Made by a program: the position numbers and the translations under genes. This document shows, piece by piece, positions 17,474 through 27,192 of a DNA stretch of 64,000 bases (the stretch's first letter is position 1; the number at the start of each line of letters is the position of its first letter). The notes below the pieces were generated by a model. It was given only the letters and a program-made list of their open reading frames with translations. It was not told the DNA's origin and ran no database searches. This stretch comes from Mycobacterium xenopi (GTDB lineage Bacteria > Actinomycetota > Actinomycetes > Mycobacteriales > Mycobacteriaceae). The DNA is taken from assembly GCF_009936235.1 (NCBI RefSeq), contig NZ_AP022314.1, positions 2,356,001 to 2,420,000 of the forward strand, in the 5' to 3' direction.

Positions 17474-20400
17474 ATGCTTGCCGGGGTGACTCTCGTAAAC
17501 GATCACGCCTACGACACCGACCTGCTGGACGCCTTGGCTGAGCGGGTCATGGTGGGCGACGGTGCCATGGGCACCCAGTTGCAGGCCGCGGAGCTCACGC
17601 TCGACGACTTCCGGGGCCTGGAGGGCTGCAACGAGATCCTCAACCAGACCCGCCCCGACGTGATCGAACGGATTCACCGCGCGTATTTCGAGGCGGGCGC
17701 CGACGCGGTGGAGACCAACACCTTCGGCTGTAACCTGTCCAACCTCGGCGACTACGACATCGCCGACCAAATCCGCGAGCTTGCGCACAACGGCACCGCG
17801 ATCGCGCGCCGGGTCGCCGACGAGCTCGCCACGCCCGACCGCAAGCGCTACGTGCTGGGATCGATGGGACCGGGCACCAAGCTGCCCACCCTCGGCCACA
17901 CCGAGTACGCGCTGATCCGCGATGCTTACACCGAGGCCGCGCTGGGCATGCTCGACGGCGGCGCCGACGCCATCCTCGTCGAAACCTGCCAGGACCTCCT
18001 GCAGCTCAAGGCCGCGGTGCTGGGCTCGCGGCGGGCCATGGCCCAATCCGGGCGTTACATCCCGGTGTTCACCCATGTGACGGTGGAAACGACCGGAACG
18101 ATGCTGCTGGGCAGCGAGATCGGCGCGGCGCTGACCGCCGTCGAGCCGCTCGGCGTCGACATGATCGGGCTGAACTGTGCCACCGGGCCCGCCGAAATGA
18201 GCGAGCACCTGCGTCACCTGTCCCGCCACGCCCGCATCCCGGTGTCGGTGATGCCCAACGCCGGCCTGCCGGTGCTGGGACCCAACGGTGCCGAATACCC
18301 GCTGCAGCCAGACGAATTGGCCGAGGCGCTAGCCGGTTTCATCGCCGAGTTCGGGCTATCACTGGTCGGCGGCTGCTGCGGCACCACCCCCGAACACATC
18401 CGCCGGGTCGCCGAGGCCGTGCGTACCGTCACCCCCGGCGAACGGCACATCACCTACGAGCCGTCGGTGTCGTCGCTGTACACCGCGGTCCCGTTCAAGC
18501 AGGAAGCCTCGGTGCTGGTGATCGGGGAGCGCACAAACGCCAACGGCTCCAAGGCTTTCCGCGAGGCGATGATCGCTGAGGACTACCAGAAATGCCTCGA
18601 CATCGCCAAGGAGCAGACCCGCGACGGCGCGCATCTGCTAGACCTGTGCGTAGACTACGTGGGCCGCGACGGGGTCGCCGATATGACGGCGCTGGCCAGC
18701 CGGCTGGCCACCGCGTCGACGTTACCGATCATGCTCGACTCCACCGAAACTGCGGTGTTGCGAGCGGGTTTGGAGCACCTGGGTGGCCGGTGCGCGATCA
18801 ACTCGGTCAACTACGAAGACGGCGACGGCCCCGAGTCACGGTTTGCCAAGACCATGGAGCTCGTCGCCGAACACGGCGCCGCAGTGGTCGCGCTGACCAT
18901 CGACGAGGAAGGACAGGCCCGCACCGCCGACAAGAAAGTCGCGATCGCCGAGCGGCTCATCGACGACATCACCCGCAACTGGGGTGTCGACGAGTCGTCG
19001 ATCCTCATCGACTGCCTGACCTTCACTATCGCCACCGGACAGGAGGAGTCACGCCGCGACGGCATCGAGACCATCGAGGCGATCCGCGAACTGAAGAAAC
19101 GCCACCCGAATGTGCAAACCACGCTCGGGTTGTCCAACATCTCGTTCGGCCTCAATCCCGCTGCCCGCCAAGTGCTCAACTCCGTTTTCCTGCACGAGTG
19201 CCAGGAGGCCGGGCTGGATTCGGCGATCGTGCATGCGTCGAAAATCCTGCCCATCAACCGGATTGCGGAAGACCAGCGCACTGTCGCGCTGGATCTGATC
19301 TACGATCGCCGCCGCGAGGGCTATGACCCGCTGCAAGAGCTGATGCGGCTCTTCGAGGGGGTGTCGAGCGCGTCGTCGAAGGAATCCCGCGCCGCGGAGC
19401 TGGCCAGGCTGCCGGTGCTGGAGCGGCTGGCCCAGCGCATCGTCGACGGCGAGCGCAACGGCCTGGAAGCCGACCTGGACGAGGCGATGACCCTGAAGCC
19501 GCCGCTGGAGATCATCAACGACAATCTGCTTGCTGGCATGAAAACCGTGGGCGAACTGTTCGGTTCCGGGCAGATGCAGCTGCCGTTCGTGCTGCAGTCC
19601 GCCGAGGTGATGAAGGCCGCGGTCGCCTACCTGGAGCCGCACATGGAGAAATCCGAAAACGACTCTGGCAAGGGCCGAATCGTGCTGGCCACTGTGAAGG
19701 GCGATGTGCATGACATCGGAAAGAACCTCGTCGACATCATCTTGAGCAACAACGGCTACGAGGTGGTCAACCTCGGGATCAAGCAGCCGATCGCCAACAT
19801 CTTGGAAGTCGCCGAAGACAAAAGCGCCGACGTGGTCGGCATGTCCGGGCTGCTGGTCAAGTCGACCGTAGTGATGAAGGAAAACTTGCAGGAGATGAAC
19901 ACCCGCGGGGTCGCCGGCAAGTTCCCGGTGCTGCTCGGCGGCGCGGCGTTGACCCGCAGCTACGTGGAGAACGACCTCGCCGAGGTCTACGAAGGCGAAG
20001 TCCATTACGCGCGAGACGCTTTCGAGGGCCTGAAGCTGATGGACAATATCATGAGCGCCAAGCGCGGCGAGGCGCCAGACACCGCCAGCCCGGAGGCGAT
20101 CGCCGCCCGCGAAAAAGAGGCCGAGCGCAAGGCCCGTCATGAGCGCTCGAAACGGATTGCGGCACAACGCAAAGCAACTGAGGAGCCGATCGTCATACCG
20201 GAGCGCTCCGACGTCGCGGCCGACGTCGAGGTGCCGGCGCCACCGTTTTGGGGCTCTCGCGTCGTCAAAGGTTTGGCGGTAGCCGACTACAGTGCCCTGT
20301 TGGATGAGCGCGCGCTGTTTTTAGGCCAGTGGGGACTGCGCGGCGCCCGCGGTGGCAAAGGCCCGTCGTATGAGGAACTGGTGGAGACCGAAGGGCGCCC

Positions 20401-21064
20401 GCGGCTGCGGTACTGGCTGGACCGGTTGTCCACCGACGGCATCCTGGCTCACGCCGCGGTGGTGTACGGCTATTTCCCGGCGGTCTCCGAGCGCGACGAC
20501 GTCATCGTGCTCGCCGAGCCGACCGTTGATGCGCCCGAGCGGTTCCGGTTCACCTTCCCGCGCCAGCAGCGCGGCCGTTTCCTGTGTATCGCCGACTTCG
20601 TCAGGTCTCGGGCGCTGGCCGCCGAACGCGGTCAAGTTGACGTGCTGGCCTTCCAATTGGTGACGATGGGCGACCCCATCGCCGAGTTCGCCAATCAGTT
20701 GTTTGCGTCCAATTCCTACCGCGACTACCTCGAGGTGCACGGCATCGGGGTGCAGCTCACCGAGGCGCTGGCCGAATACTGGCACCGGCGTATCCGCGAG
20801 GAGCTGCGCTTCGCCGGCGACCGGGCCATGGCCGCCGAAGACCCGGAGACGAAAGAGGATTACTTCAAGCTCGGCTATCGTGGGGCCCGGTTCTCCTTCG
20901 GCTACGGCGCATGCCCCGACTTGGAGGACCGGGTTAAGACCATGGCCCTGTTGCAACCCGAGCGGATCGGAGTGACGTTGTCGGAGGAAATGCAACTGCA
21001 TCCCGAGCAGTCCACCGATGCCTTCATCTTGCATCACCCTGAGGCCAAGTACTTCAACGTCTGA
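17474..21064 (+). CDS. metH: Cobalamin-dependent methionine synthase
   Basis: This is a protein of about 1196 residues with all four modules. The homocysteine domain has GLNCATGP and GGCCGTTP (three zinc Cys). The methyltetrahydrofolate domain has VIGERTNANGSKAF and NSVNYEDGDG. The B12 domain has VKGDVHDIGKN (the lower-ligand DxHxxG His). The AdoMet reactivation domain has YFKLGYRGARFSFGYGACPDLEDR at the C-terminus. It methylates homocysteine to methionine. ATG 17474 has GGATAGGA 5 bases upstream; GTG 17486 would match the M. tuberculosis length (1192) and is a real alternative. No cobalamin riboswitch is visible in the 69-bp leader. The corrin genes cobLMK lie about 40 kb downstream. Confidence 0.96.
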   Translation: MLAGVTLVNDHAYDTDLLDALAERVMVGDGAMGTQLQAAELTLDDFRGLEGCNEILNQTRPDVIERIHRAYFEAGADAVETNTFGCNLSNLGDYDIADQIRELAHNGTAIARRVADELATPDRKRYVLGSMGPGTKLPTLGHTEYALIRDAYTEAALGMLDGGADAILVETCQDLLQLKAAVLGSRRAMAQSGRYIPVFTHVTVETTGTMLLGSEIGAALTAVEPLGVDMIGLNCATGPAEMSEHLRHLSRHARIPVSVMPNAGLPVLGPNGAEYPLQPDELAEALAGFIAEFGLSLVGGCCGTTPEHIRRVAEAVRTVTPGERHITYEPSVSSLYTAVPFKQEASVLVIGERTNANGSKAFREAMIAEDYQKCLDIAKEQTRDGAHLLDLCVDYVGRDGVADMTALASRLATASTLPIMLDSTETAVLRAGLEHLGGRCAINSVNYEDGDGPESRFAKTMELVAEHGAAVVALTIDEEGQARTADKKVAIAERLIDDITRNWGVDESSILIDCLTFTIATGQEESRRDGIETIEAIRELKKRHPNVQTTLGLSNISFGLNPAARQVLNSVFLHECQEAGLDSAIVHASKILPINRIAEDQRTVALDLIYDRRREGYDPLQELMRLFEGVSSASSKESRAAELARLPVLERLAQRIVDGERNGLEADLDEAMTLKPPLEIINDNLLAGMKTVGELFGSGQMQLPFVLQSAEVMKAAVAYLEPHMEKSENDSGKGRIVLATVKGDVHDIGKNLVDIILSNNGYEVVNLGIKQPIANILEVAEDKSADVVGMSGLLVKSTVVMKENLQEMNTRGVAGKFPVLLGGAALTRSYVENDLAEVYEGEVHYARDAFEGLKLMDNIMSAKRGEAPDTASPEAIAAREKEAERKARHERSKRIAAQRKATEEPIVIPERSDVAADVEVPAPPFWGSRVVKGLAVADYSALLDERALFLGQWGLRGARGGKGPSYEELVETEGRPRLRYWLDRLSTDGILAHAAVVYGYFPAVSERDDVIVLAEPTVDAPERFRFTFPRQQRGRFLCIADFVRSRALAAERGQVDVLAFQLVTMGDPIAEFANQLFASNSYRDYLEVHGIGVQLTEALAEYWHRRIREELRFAGDRAMAAEDPETKEDYFKLGYRGARFSFGYGACPDLEDRVKTMALLQPERIGVTLSEEMQLHPEQSTDAFILHHPEAKYFNV

Positions 21065-21119
21065 ATTGAGCGCCAGCCGGGCTGTCGTTAGCCTGTCGGC
21101 AGCTCACTTAGGGGGCGCG

Positions 21120-21350
21120 ATGTTTGTTTGCACCGGACTGCCGCGCTCGGAAACAGCCGTGTGTCGGAGCATGCTCGCGCGCTGTCGCAATATCCAAACG
21201 CCTTACGAACACCTGCCGCGCTTCGCGAGCGGGGAGCTCGGCCGTATGCTAAGCGTCGATGATCACGCTAGAGCGGTCCGCGGATTACTGTCGAATGACA
21301 AGACCGTAGTGAACTACCGGGTCGGCGACGTTGGGCGGGAGGGAATCTGA
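21120..21350 (+). CDS. Small hypothetical protein
   Basis: This would be a 76-residue protein from ATG 21120, with GGGGGCGCG just upstream. Its TGA overlaps the ATG of the next gene (TGATG), which supports translation. No family is recognised. The N-terminal third carries three Cys, and the C-terminal half is charged. It could be a chance frame in a leader; the stop-start overlap is the main support. Confidence 0.4.
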   Translation: MFVCTGLPRSETAVCRSMLARCRNIQTPYEHLPRFASGELGRMLSVDDHARAVRGLLSNDKTVVNYRVGDVGREGI

Positions 21351-22315
21351 TGGGTAATGGCGATGAGTTGAAAGCCGACATTCCAGGCTATGCAGCTGGC
21401 GGCGCGGCGAACACGCCACCACCACCGATCACGCCGGTCCCTATTGCCGCGCCGGGTTCGCTCATGGACGCTCTGATCGCCGTCTTGGGTGCGGCCACTA
21501 ATGCTGATGTCCCGACTGACAACACCGCGGGGCAGGCTGGGTATGCGGAGCGCGAGCAAAAGCTCAACGAGGCGATGACGAAGTTCCCGGCCAATGAGGA
21601 GCAATCGGCTGCGCAGCTAGCCGCGGTGGGTGACCCGAACCAGATGCTGCAGATGGCCCAGCAGGTTCCGCAGATGGCGTCGGGCATTGCGCAGGGAATG
21701 ACCGGTGCGCTCAGTGGTGTGACTCAGCCGCTCAACCAGATTCCGCAGCAGCTGTCGCAAGTCGGTCAGCAGGCCATGCAGATGGGTATGGGTGCCCTGC
21801 AGCACGGCGGCGGCGCGGCGGCCGCCGAGTCGGTGCCAGCCGAGCTGCTAGGTGTGGGCGGTGGACTGGGCGGTGCTGGAACCGATTTGGCGGGCGCTGG
21901 CGGCGGTGGTGGGGCAGCTGGCCTGGGAGGAACCACCCCGGCCGCGATGCTCGGGCCGCCGCCCGCTCCTTCAGCTAGCACCGTGCCGATGTCCTCGCCG
22001 AGCACGCCTGTGGCGCCGACGAGTACACCGGAACCGGCCACCGCGCCGCGCGGCGGGATGGGGGCTATGCCGATGGTCCCTCCTGGCGGTATGCACGGTG
22101 CTGGCGGAACAGGTAAGGATGAAAAGCCCGACACCAAGCGGGTCGTTGCGCCGACGGTGAAAAACGGGGGTCCGGTGCAAGGGCGCATTGTCAGCGAAGC
22201 GCCGCCCACACTGATCGGGGCGACCAAGCGGGTCGAGGGCAAGCCGGTCGTCAGCAAGCGCATACTGTTGCCCGACGTCACGCCCGACGGCGACGGTGCT
22301 GACGACACCCGTTGA
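21350..22315 (+). CDS. Gly/Ala/Pro-rich protein of the accessory island
   Basis: This is a 321-residue protein. Residues 1-60 are Ala/Pro-rich, and about 60-165 is an Ala/Gln/Met-rich helical region (MLQMAQQVPQMASGIAQ, then repeated Q-x2-QM). A Gly/Pro low-complexity linker follows, then a charged C-terminal tail with two similar segments (TKRVVAPTVKNGGPVQGRI and TKRVEGKPVVSKRI). There is no signal peptide and no membrane segment. The layout resembles mycobacterial ESX-associated proteins (helical head, disordered tail), but I cannot assign a family. It directly precedes the Abhydrolase_8 gene. Confidence 0.7.
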   Translation: MGNGDELKADIPGYAAGGAANTPPPPITPVPIAAPGSLMDALIAVLGAATNADVPTDNTAGQAGYAEREQKLNEAMTKFPANEEQSAAQLAAVGDPNQMLQMAQQVPQMASGIAQGMTGALSGVTQPLNQIPQQLSQVGQQAMQMGMGALQHGGGAAAAESVPAELLGVGGGLGGAGTDLAGAGGGGGAAGLGGTTPAAMLGPPPAPSASTVPMSSPSTPVAPTSTPEPATAPRGGMGAMPMVPPGGMHGAGGTGKDEKPDTKRVVAPTVKNGGPVQGRIVSEAPPTLIGATKRVEGKPVVSKRILLPDVTPDGDGADDTR

Positions 22316-22453
22316 CGGGCCGGTATGTTTGCAGCCATCCGCGCATTGTGCCGGAGATCGGCGGCAAAGGTAAGGGTGCTCATTGCCAGCGGATCATGTG
22401 GCCACGACCTAGTGGTGGCCCATGAGGACATCGCCTCGTGGCGGTGAGCGGCG

Positions 22454-24256
22454 ATGGTGCAACTCAAATACATCAGTGTCGAGCAGCTGATCGTTGAGGC
22501 CGGCGGTGACCCCTGGTCAATCAACGACAGCTTGCAACAGGGTCGGCCAGCTCAAATTGCCTCGCTGGCACAGGCGTTTCACAGCGCGGGACAGTCCACC
22601 GAAGAAGCCAATACCACCTTCAATCAAGCCAAGCAACGGTTCGAGAAGGCATGGAACCGCGAAAATGACCAGCACCCGATCAACGACTCCGACGAAGTAC
22701 AGCGCGTCACCCAAACACTGAAACTGCAAGGCACGCAATTGGGGCAGATCGGCACCGATTTGGAGACCATCGCGGCCAGTCTGGCAGAGGCGCAGAAATC
22801 TTCTGACTGGTATATCGCGGCCCTCGATCATGACTTGCAAGCCATCGATGCCGAGATCGGGGAAGCGCTCGCTCGCAAACAAGACGCTGAGGGTCTGTGT
22901 GACCAAGCCATCGAGGTCACAAGGATTGCATTGGCGCAAGTCAAGCATTTCCGTGACGGGTATTCAGGCACCCTGCAGCAGGCGTTGTCTCGGCTGCGAA
23001 CCGATGGCGGTGACCCGGTGGAGATCAAAGAATTCGACGCGAAGGATTCACCTGGCCTAGACGCCACGGATCAAATTCCGTCGCCACAGACCAAGCCCGA
23101 CGACGTCAACAAGTGGTGGAATTCGCTCAGCACTGAAGAAAGAGACCGGTTGCTCGGCGAACACCCGCCGAAGCTCGGCAACTTAAACGGAATCCCAACC
23201 GACGTTCGCGATAGAGTCAACCAGGCGGTGATGAACGACGATATCCGCTGCGTCGAGAATGCAGCTGCGCTTAACCACGTGTCGGTTGAGCAGGTGACCC
23301 AACACCCTGAGCTGTACGGATTGTCGCCGACCGCAATCACTCGCTACACCAATGCGGTACAGACGCGAGAAGGACTCAAGACCGACTCGGCCGGCGGTAA
23401 AAACCCAGTCTTTCTGCAAACCTACGATCCCGAGGCATTCAGCGGACGCGGGCGCGCGGCCATCGCCATCGGCAATCCGGATAAGGCCGCCAACACGACG
23501 GTGCTGGTTCCGGGAACCGGCAGCAGTGTCCGCGATGGTTATCTCTCTCATCCTGACGGGCTGAATGTTTACAGAGAAACCAACCGAGCCGATCCGGAAA
23601 ACCCCACTTCTGTTTTGGTGTGGATGGGATATCACGCGCCCGATAGCCTGACCGATCTGCAGGTGGGGCAAATCACGTTGGCCCGTGAGGGCGGCGCTCT
23701 GCTCGCGACCGATGTCAACGGTCTCAGCGCGACTCATGTGGGCGCTTCACACGTCGCTGTGATCGGGCATTCCTACGGCTCTACCACGGTGGCCGACGCC
23801 GCTGCCGGCTCAGGCATGCATACCAACGACATCGTGCTCGTCGGGTCTCCGGGAACGGACCTGGCGCATAGCGCCGCCGATTTCCACCTGCCGCAAGGTG
23901 GCCATGTCTACGTGGGCGCGGCGTCGTCTGACCCGATAACCGGTCTTGGGGGTTTGCAGGAACACGTTCCAGGAACGGGGCTCACTGTTGGGCTGGGGCT
24001 GGACCCGGCCGTAGAAGGTTACGGCTCGACTCGGTTCAAAGCCGAAGTGCCCGGCGCGACTTGGCCGTGGAAAGACCACAGTTCTTACTTCACCCGAGGA
24101 AGTGAATCGCTGTTCAGTATCGGCGACATTGCTTCTGGACACGGTGACGCGCTGGCCCGCGACCACATGACCGCACCACATCGCGGCTCGTACTGGCTAC
24201 CCGATCCGATCGACCCCGAGACTCTCCGGCCAGCAACGAGTGGTCACGAGCATTGA
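22454..24256 (+). CDS. Abhydrolase_8 (DUF1023) protein with a helical N-terminal domain
   Basis: This is a 600-residue protein. Residues 1 to about 210 are predicted long helices (Gln/Glu/Ala-rich) reminiscent of WXG/LXG-type secretion heads. Residues of about 220-330 form a linker domain. About 330-570 is an alpha/beta hydrolase with the nucleophile elbow VIGHSYGST (Ser440), a following VGSPGTDL segment and a late DHSSYF His. No signal peptide is visible. I recall Rv2079 as the M. tuberculosis counterpart; there too a lipoprotein gene (lppJ) follows. The TTGA overlap with the lipoprotein gene here implies coupled translation. An esterase or lipase activity is inferred from the family. ATG 22454 is used. 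Confidence 0.82.
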   Translation: MVQLKYISVEQLIVEAGGDPWSINDSLQQGRPAQIASLAQAFHSAGQSTEEANTTFNQAKQRFEKAWNRENDQHPINDSDEVQRVTQTLKLQGTQLGQIGTDLETIAASLAEAQKSSDWYIAALDHDLQAIDAEIGEALARKQDAEGLCDQAIEVTRIALAQVKHFRDGYSGTLQQALSRLRTDGGDPVEIKEFDAKDSPGLDATDQIPSPQTKPDDVNKWWNSLSTEERDRLLGEHPPKLGNLNGIPTDVRDRVNQAVMNDDIRCVENAAALNHVSVEQVTQHPELYGLSPTAITRYTNAVQTREGLKTDSAGGKNPVFLQTYDPEAFSGRGRAAIAIGNPDKAANTTVLVPGTGSSVRDGYLSHPDGLNVYRETNRADPENPTSVLVWMGYHAPDSLTDLQVGQITLAREGGALLATDVNGLSATHVGASHVAVIGHSYGSTTVADAAAGSGMHTNDIVLVGSPGTDLAHSAADFHLPQGGHVYVGAASSDPITGLGGLQEHVPGTGLTVGLGLDPAVEGYGSTRFKAEVPGATWPWKDHSSYFTRGSESLFSIGDIASGHGDALARDHMTAPHRGSYWLPDPIDPETLRPATSGHEH

Positions 24257-24810
24257 AAAGGAACATTAGCAGCGTAAAAGTGATCCGTGCAGTTGTCTTG
24301 CGCTTGGCCGCTGCGTGTGCTGTTGCTAGCTTAGTCGCTACCGCACTTCAATCCTGCGGCGCAATGAGGAATTCCAGCGAAGGAGTATTGGTTCCCATGA
24401 CGCCAGAACAATCCAAAGCGGAGGTAATCGATGCAGCCCGCGAGATTGTAAGGGTTCTTCGTCTCAACGGCGTGTCCGCCACTTTTCACCGCGAGTCGTG
24501 CAATGACCAGGGGCAACCGCCTTTCCGAGGCATAGTCGAACTAAACTACAACCACGCCCCGACGCTTAAGGAGTCACGGGCCGAGATTCAAAAAATGGTA
24601 CAGGTGCTAAAACAACATGGCTGGAGCGATCAGAGCGACTTCCACTCTCATTCCCCGCATGTCACAAAGCAGGGTGTCACCGCGATCTTCGACCCTTACT
24701 CCCCGATTCAAAACTGGGGCGGTTCAGTCGAGATTGATGGGCAGTGCCGGGACATGACCACGAATAGAAACACTCTGCCCGAGCCGGTACTACCTGACCA
24801 GCTCACATGA
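24253..24810 (+). CDS. Lipoprotein, LppJ-like by position
   Basis: This is a 185-residue protein. Lys/Arg at the N-terminus is followed by a hydrophobic core and a lipobox ending LQSC (about residue 35), so it should be a membrane-anchored exported lipoprotein. The mature domain has two Cys (SCNDQG, GQCRDM) that could form a disulfide. The TTG start overlaps the hydrolase stop (TTGA). Base composition is visibly more AT-rich than the core genes, which suggests an acquired island. It may be an immunity or partner protein for the hydrolase (inference). Confidence 0.78.
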   Translation: MKRNISSVKVIRAVVLRLAAACAVASLVATALQSCGAMRNSSEGVLVPMTPEQSKAEVIDAAREIVRVLRLNGVSATFHRESCNDQGQPPFRGIVELNYNHAPTLKESRAEIQKMVQVLKQHGWSDQSDFHSHSPHVTKQGVTAIFDPYSPIQNWGGSVEIDGQCRDMTTNRNTLPEPVLPDQLT

Positions 24811-24897
24811 TCGGCCAAAATTGGCCGTACGGAAGTCGAGGCGTGACTTGAGGAAGGTGTGCACGGTTTTCTTGTCGTCTGCCATCGCAAATGCTGG

Positions 24898-24905
24898 CCG
24901 ATACG
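24898..24905. repeat. Target-site duplication of the ISL3 element, left copy (CCGATACG)
   Basis: The 8-bp sequence CCGATACG occurs here and again at 27736-27743, immediately outside the two ends of the ISL3 element. Eight bases is the usual duplication length for this family. Confidence 0.85.
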
Positions 24906-25744
24906 GGGTCTCCTGACGTTTCCGTGGGTGGGTTTTCATGCTGCTCGACCAGGTAGTGCGGGGCATAGGCCGCCGCGGGTGAGCATGGCCATGCCGATCA
25001 GCGCCTCGGGACTGTGAAACCCGTAGGCGCGCTTGGTCAAGGCCCGCAGGTGGGTGTTGGTGGCTTCTGAGCGAGCATTCGACAGGCCATGATCGAGGGT
25101 GTTCAACAGCAGGTGGCGGTACCGGTCGATGGTGGCCGCGACCTTGACGAACTCCGGGATGCGGGAATGCTTGGCCCATGACAGCCACCCGGCCAGCAAC
25201 TGGCGTCCGTCGGCGCCTTTGACCCGAAACAGTTCCCGGAGTTGCTCTTTGAGCAGGTACGCCCGATACAGTGTCTTGTTGGTGGCCTGGATGGCGGCCA
25301 GGCTGGTGCGCTGCTCACCGGAGAGATCGGCGGGATTCTTGCGCACCGCCCACATCGCGTGGCGGTCCCGGGTCCCGGTAGCCGCGGTGGTGCGCACCCG
25401 GACCTTGTCGAGAGCTTTCATCGCCCAGACCACAACGTGGAACGGATCCAGACAGATCACGGCCTGTGGGGCGCGTTCGGCGAGGACGGCGTGGATCCAT
25501 TCGGCCCCATCACAGCTGACATGGGTCAACGCCGCGGCCCGCTCGGCGCCGAGTTGGTCGAAGAACCGGCCCAGGGTGTCTTTGTTGCGGCCCTCGGCAG
25601 CCCACACCAGCCGACCCGTCGTGTGATCGATCACGCACGTCACGTAGCGGTGGCCTTTGCGGTAGGCGATCTCGTCGATGCCGATGCGGCACAACCCGGC
25701 CAGCAGATCATTGGTGTCGCGGCCATCGGCGACCACCCGGCCCA

Positions 25745-25752
25745 CGATCGCG
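25745..25752. repeat. Target-site duplication of the IS1081-like element, left copy (CGATCGCG)
   Basis: The 8-bp sequence CGATCGCG (9 with the next G) occurs here and at 27185-27192. It flanks the inserted 1,432 bp and lies at the break point of the ISL3 transposase frame. Confidence 0.85.
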
Positions 25753-27184
25753 GGCCAAGCCCAGTGACGTGGTGTAAGAGTTCGTTCGATCGCGTGACCC
25801 TTCGGGTGGCAGTCTAGGCGGTCAGGGCTGGGGTGGTGTTGGTTTGCTGTCCGGCGGGCTCGTCGGTGCTGGTCAGTGCTGTGCGGGCGCGGGTGAGCAC
25901 GTCAAGGCCCAGGTAGCGTCGTCCTTCGATCCATTCGTCGTGTTGTTCGGCCAGCACGGCACCGACGAGGCGGATGATCGAGGCCCGGTCGGGGAAGATG
26001 CCCACGACGTCGGTCCTGCGCCTGATTTCTTTGTTGAGCCGTTCCTGGGGATTGTTGCTCCAGATTTGGCGCCAGATCTGTTTGGGAAAAGCGGTGAACG
26101 CCAACAGATCCGGGCGGGCTGCGTCGAGGTGTTCGGCCACTTTGGGGAGCTTGTCCGACAATGCGTCGAGGACTCGATCGTATTGGGCAACAACCGATTC
26201 GGCGTCGGGCTGGTCGAAGACCGAGTGCAGCAGAGTGCGCACCCACGGCCAGGAGGACTTCGGGGTGGCCGCCATCAGGTTGTTCGCGTAATGGGTGCGG
26301 CAGCGCTGCCAGGCCGCTCCGGGCAAGGTGGCCCCGATCGCGGCGACCAGGCCGGGGTGGGCGTCGCTGGTGACCAGCGCGACCCCGGACAGGCCGCGGG
26401 CGACCAGGTCGCGGAAGAACGCCAGCCAGCCTGCCCCGTCCTCGGCGGAGCTGACCTGCACACCCAGGATCTCGCGGTAGCCCTCGGCGTTGACGCCGGT
26501 GGCAATCAGGGTGTGCACGCCCACGACGCGGCCGTTCTCGCGGACTTTGAGCACCAGGGCATCAGCGGCGACGAACGTGTACGGGCGGCGTCAAGCGGGC
26601 GGGTGCGAAACGCCTCAACCTGCTCATCGAGTTCTTTGGCCATGATCGACACCTGCGACTTGGAAAGCCTCGTCACACCCAGTGTTTCAACGAGGCGTTC
26701 CATCCGCCGGGTGGACACTCCCAGCAGATAGCAGGTGGCCACCACGCTGGTCAGGGCACGCTCAGCGCGTTTGCGTCGCTCCAATAGCCAGTCCGGGAAA
26801 TAGCTGCCCTGACGCAGCTTGGGAATGGCCACATCGATGGTGCCGGCGCGGGTGTCGAAATCACGATGCCGGTAGCCGTTGCGGCTGTTGGACCGCTCAT
26901 CGCTGCGCTGGCGGTAGCCGGCCCCGCAGATGGCGTCGGCTTCCGCGCCCATCAAGGCGTGGATGAACACCGACAGCAGCCCTCGCAGCAAGTCCGGGCT
27001 GGCCTCGGCGAGTTGGTCGGCCAACAGCTGCTCGGCGTCGATAAGGTGTGGTGAGGTCATCGCGTTGCTCTCCTTCGGTTGACTTTGCTGATCGTTCGAA
27101 GGATCACGCGATGACCGCCCTCTACCGCGCTACGACACGCCCACCGGCCCTACCGGCTCATACACCACGCCCCTGGACGCAACT
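25753..27184 (-). mobile_element. IS1081-like element (IS256 family)
   Basis: The outer ends are imperfect inverted repeats sharing CCAG-G--CGTGGTGTA-GAG, with an 8-bp target duplication outside. A second, inner inverted pair TCGCGTGAYCCTTCG lies at 25790-25804 and 27097-27111; this inner pair is about 1.32 kb apart, the size usually quoted for IS1081. Because direct repeats and the restored ISL3 frame fall at the outer ends, the outer pair is taken as the true boundary (plus or minus one base). Confidence 0.85.
25814..27060 (-). pseudogene. IS1081-type transposase with a -1 frameshift
   Basis: The N-terminal part (27060 to about 26587) reads MTSPHLIDAEQLLADQL and ends near FRTRPLDA. The remainder (to 25814) reads LKVRENGRVVGVHTL through ALTSTDEPAGQQ in another frame. 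I recall IS1081 transposase (415 residues) as having GPYTF in between. A single missing C on the + strand near 26586 (GGGCGGCG where GGGCCGGCG is expected) explains the break. With that base restored the frame is 416 codons including the stop. The family's DDE domain is otherwise complete (VTSDAHPGL, WSNNPQERLN). Family members are not known for programmed frameshifting, so this is decay or sequencing error. Confidence 0.85.
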
Positions 27185-27192
27185 CGATCGCG
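27185..27192. repeat. Target-site duplication of the IS1081-like element, right copy (CGATCGCG)
   Basis: This is the direct repeat of 25745-25752, bordering the outer inverted repeat of the inner IS. Confidence 0.85.

Noticed and set aside
17405..18229. Upstream extension of the PAC2 frame on the minus strand
   Set aside because: It is antisense to the conserved start of metH and has His/Val/Gly-rich shadow composition; the family starts at 17404.
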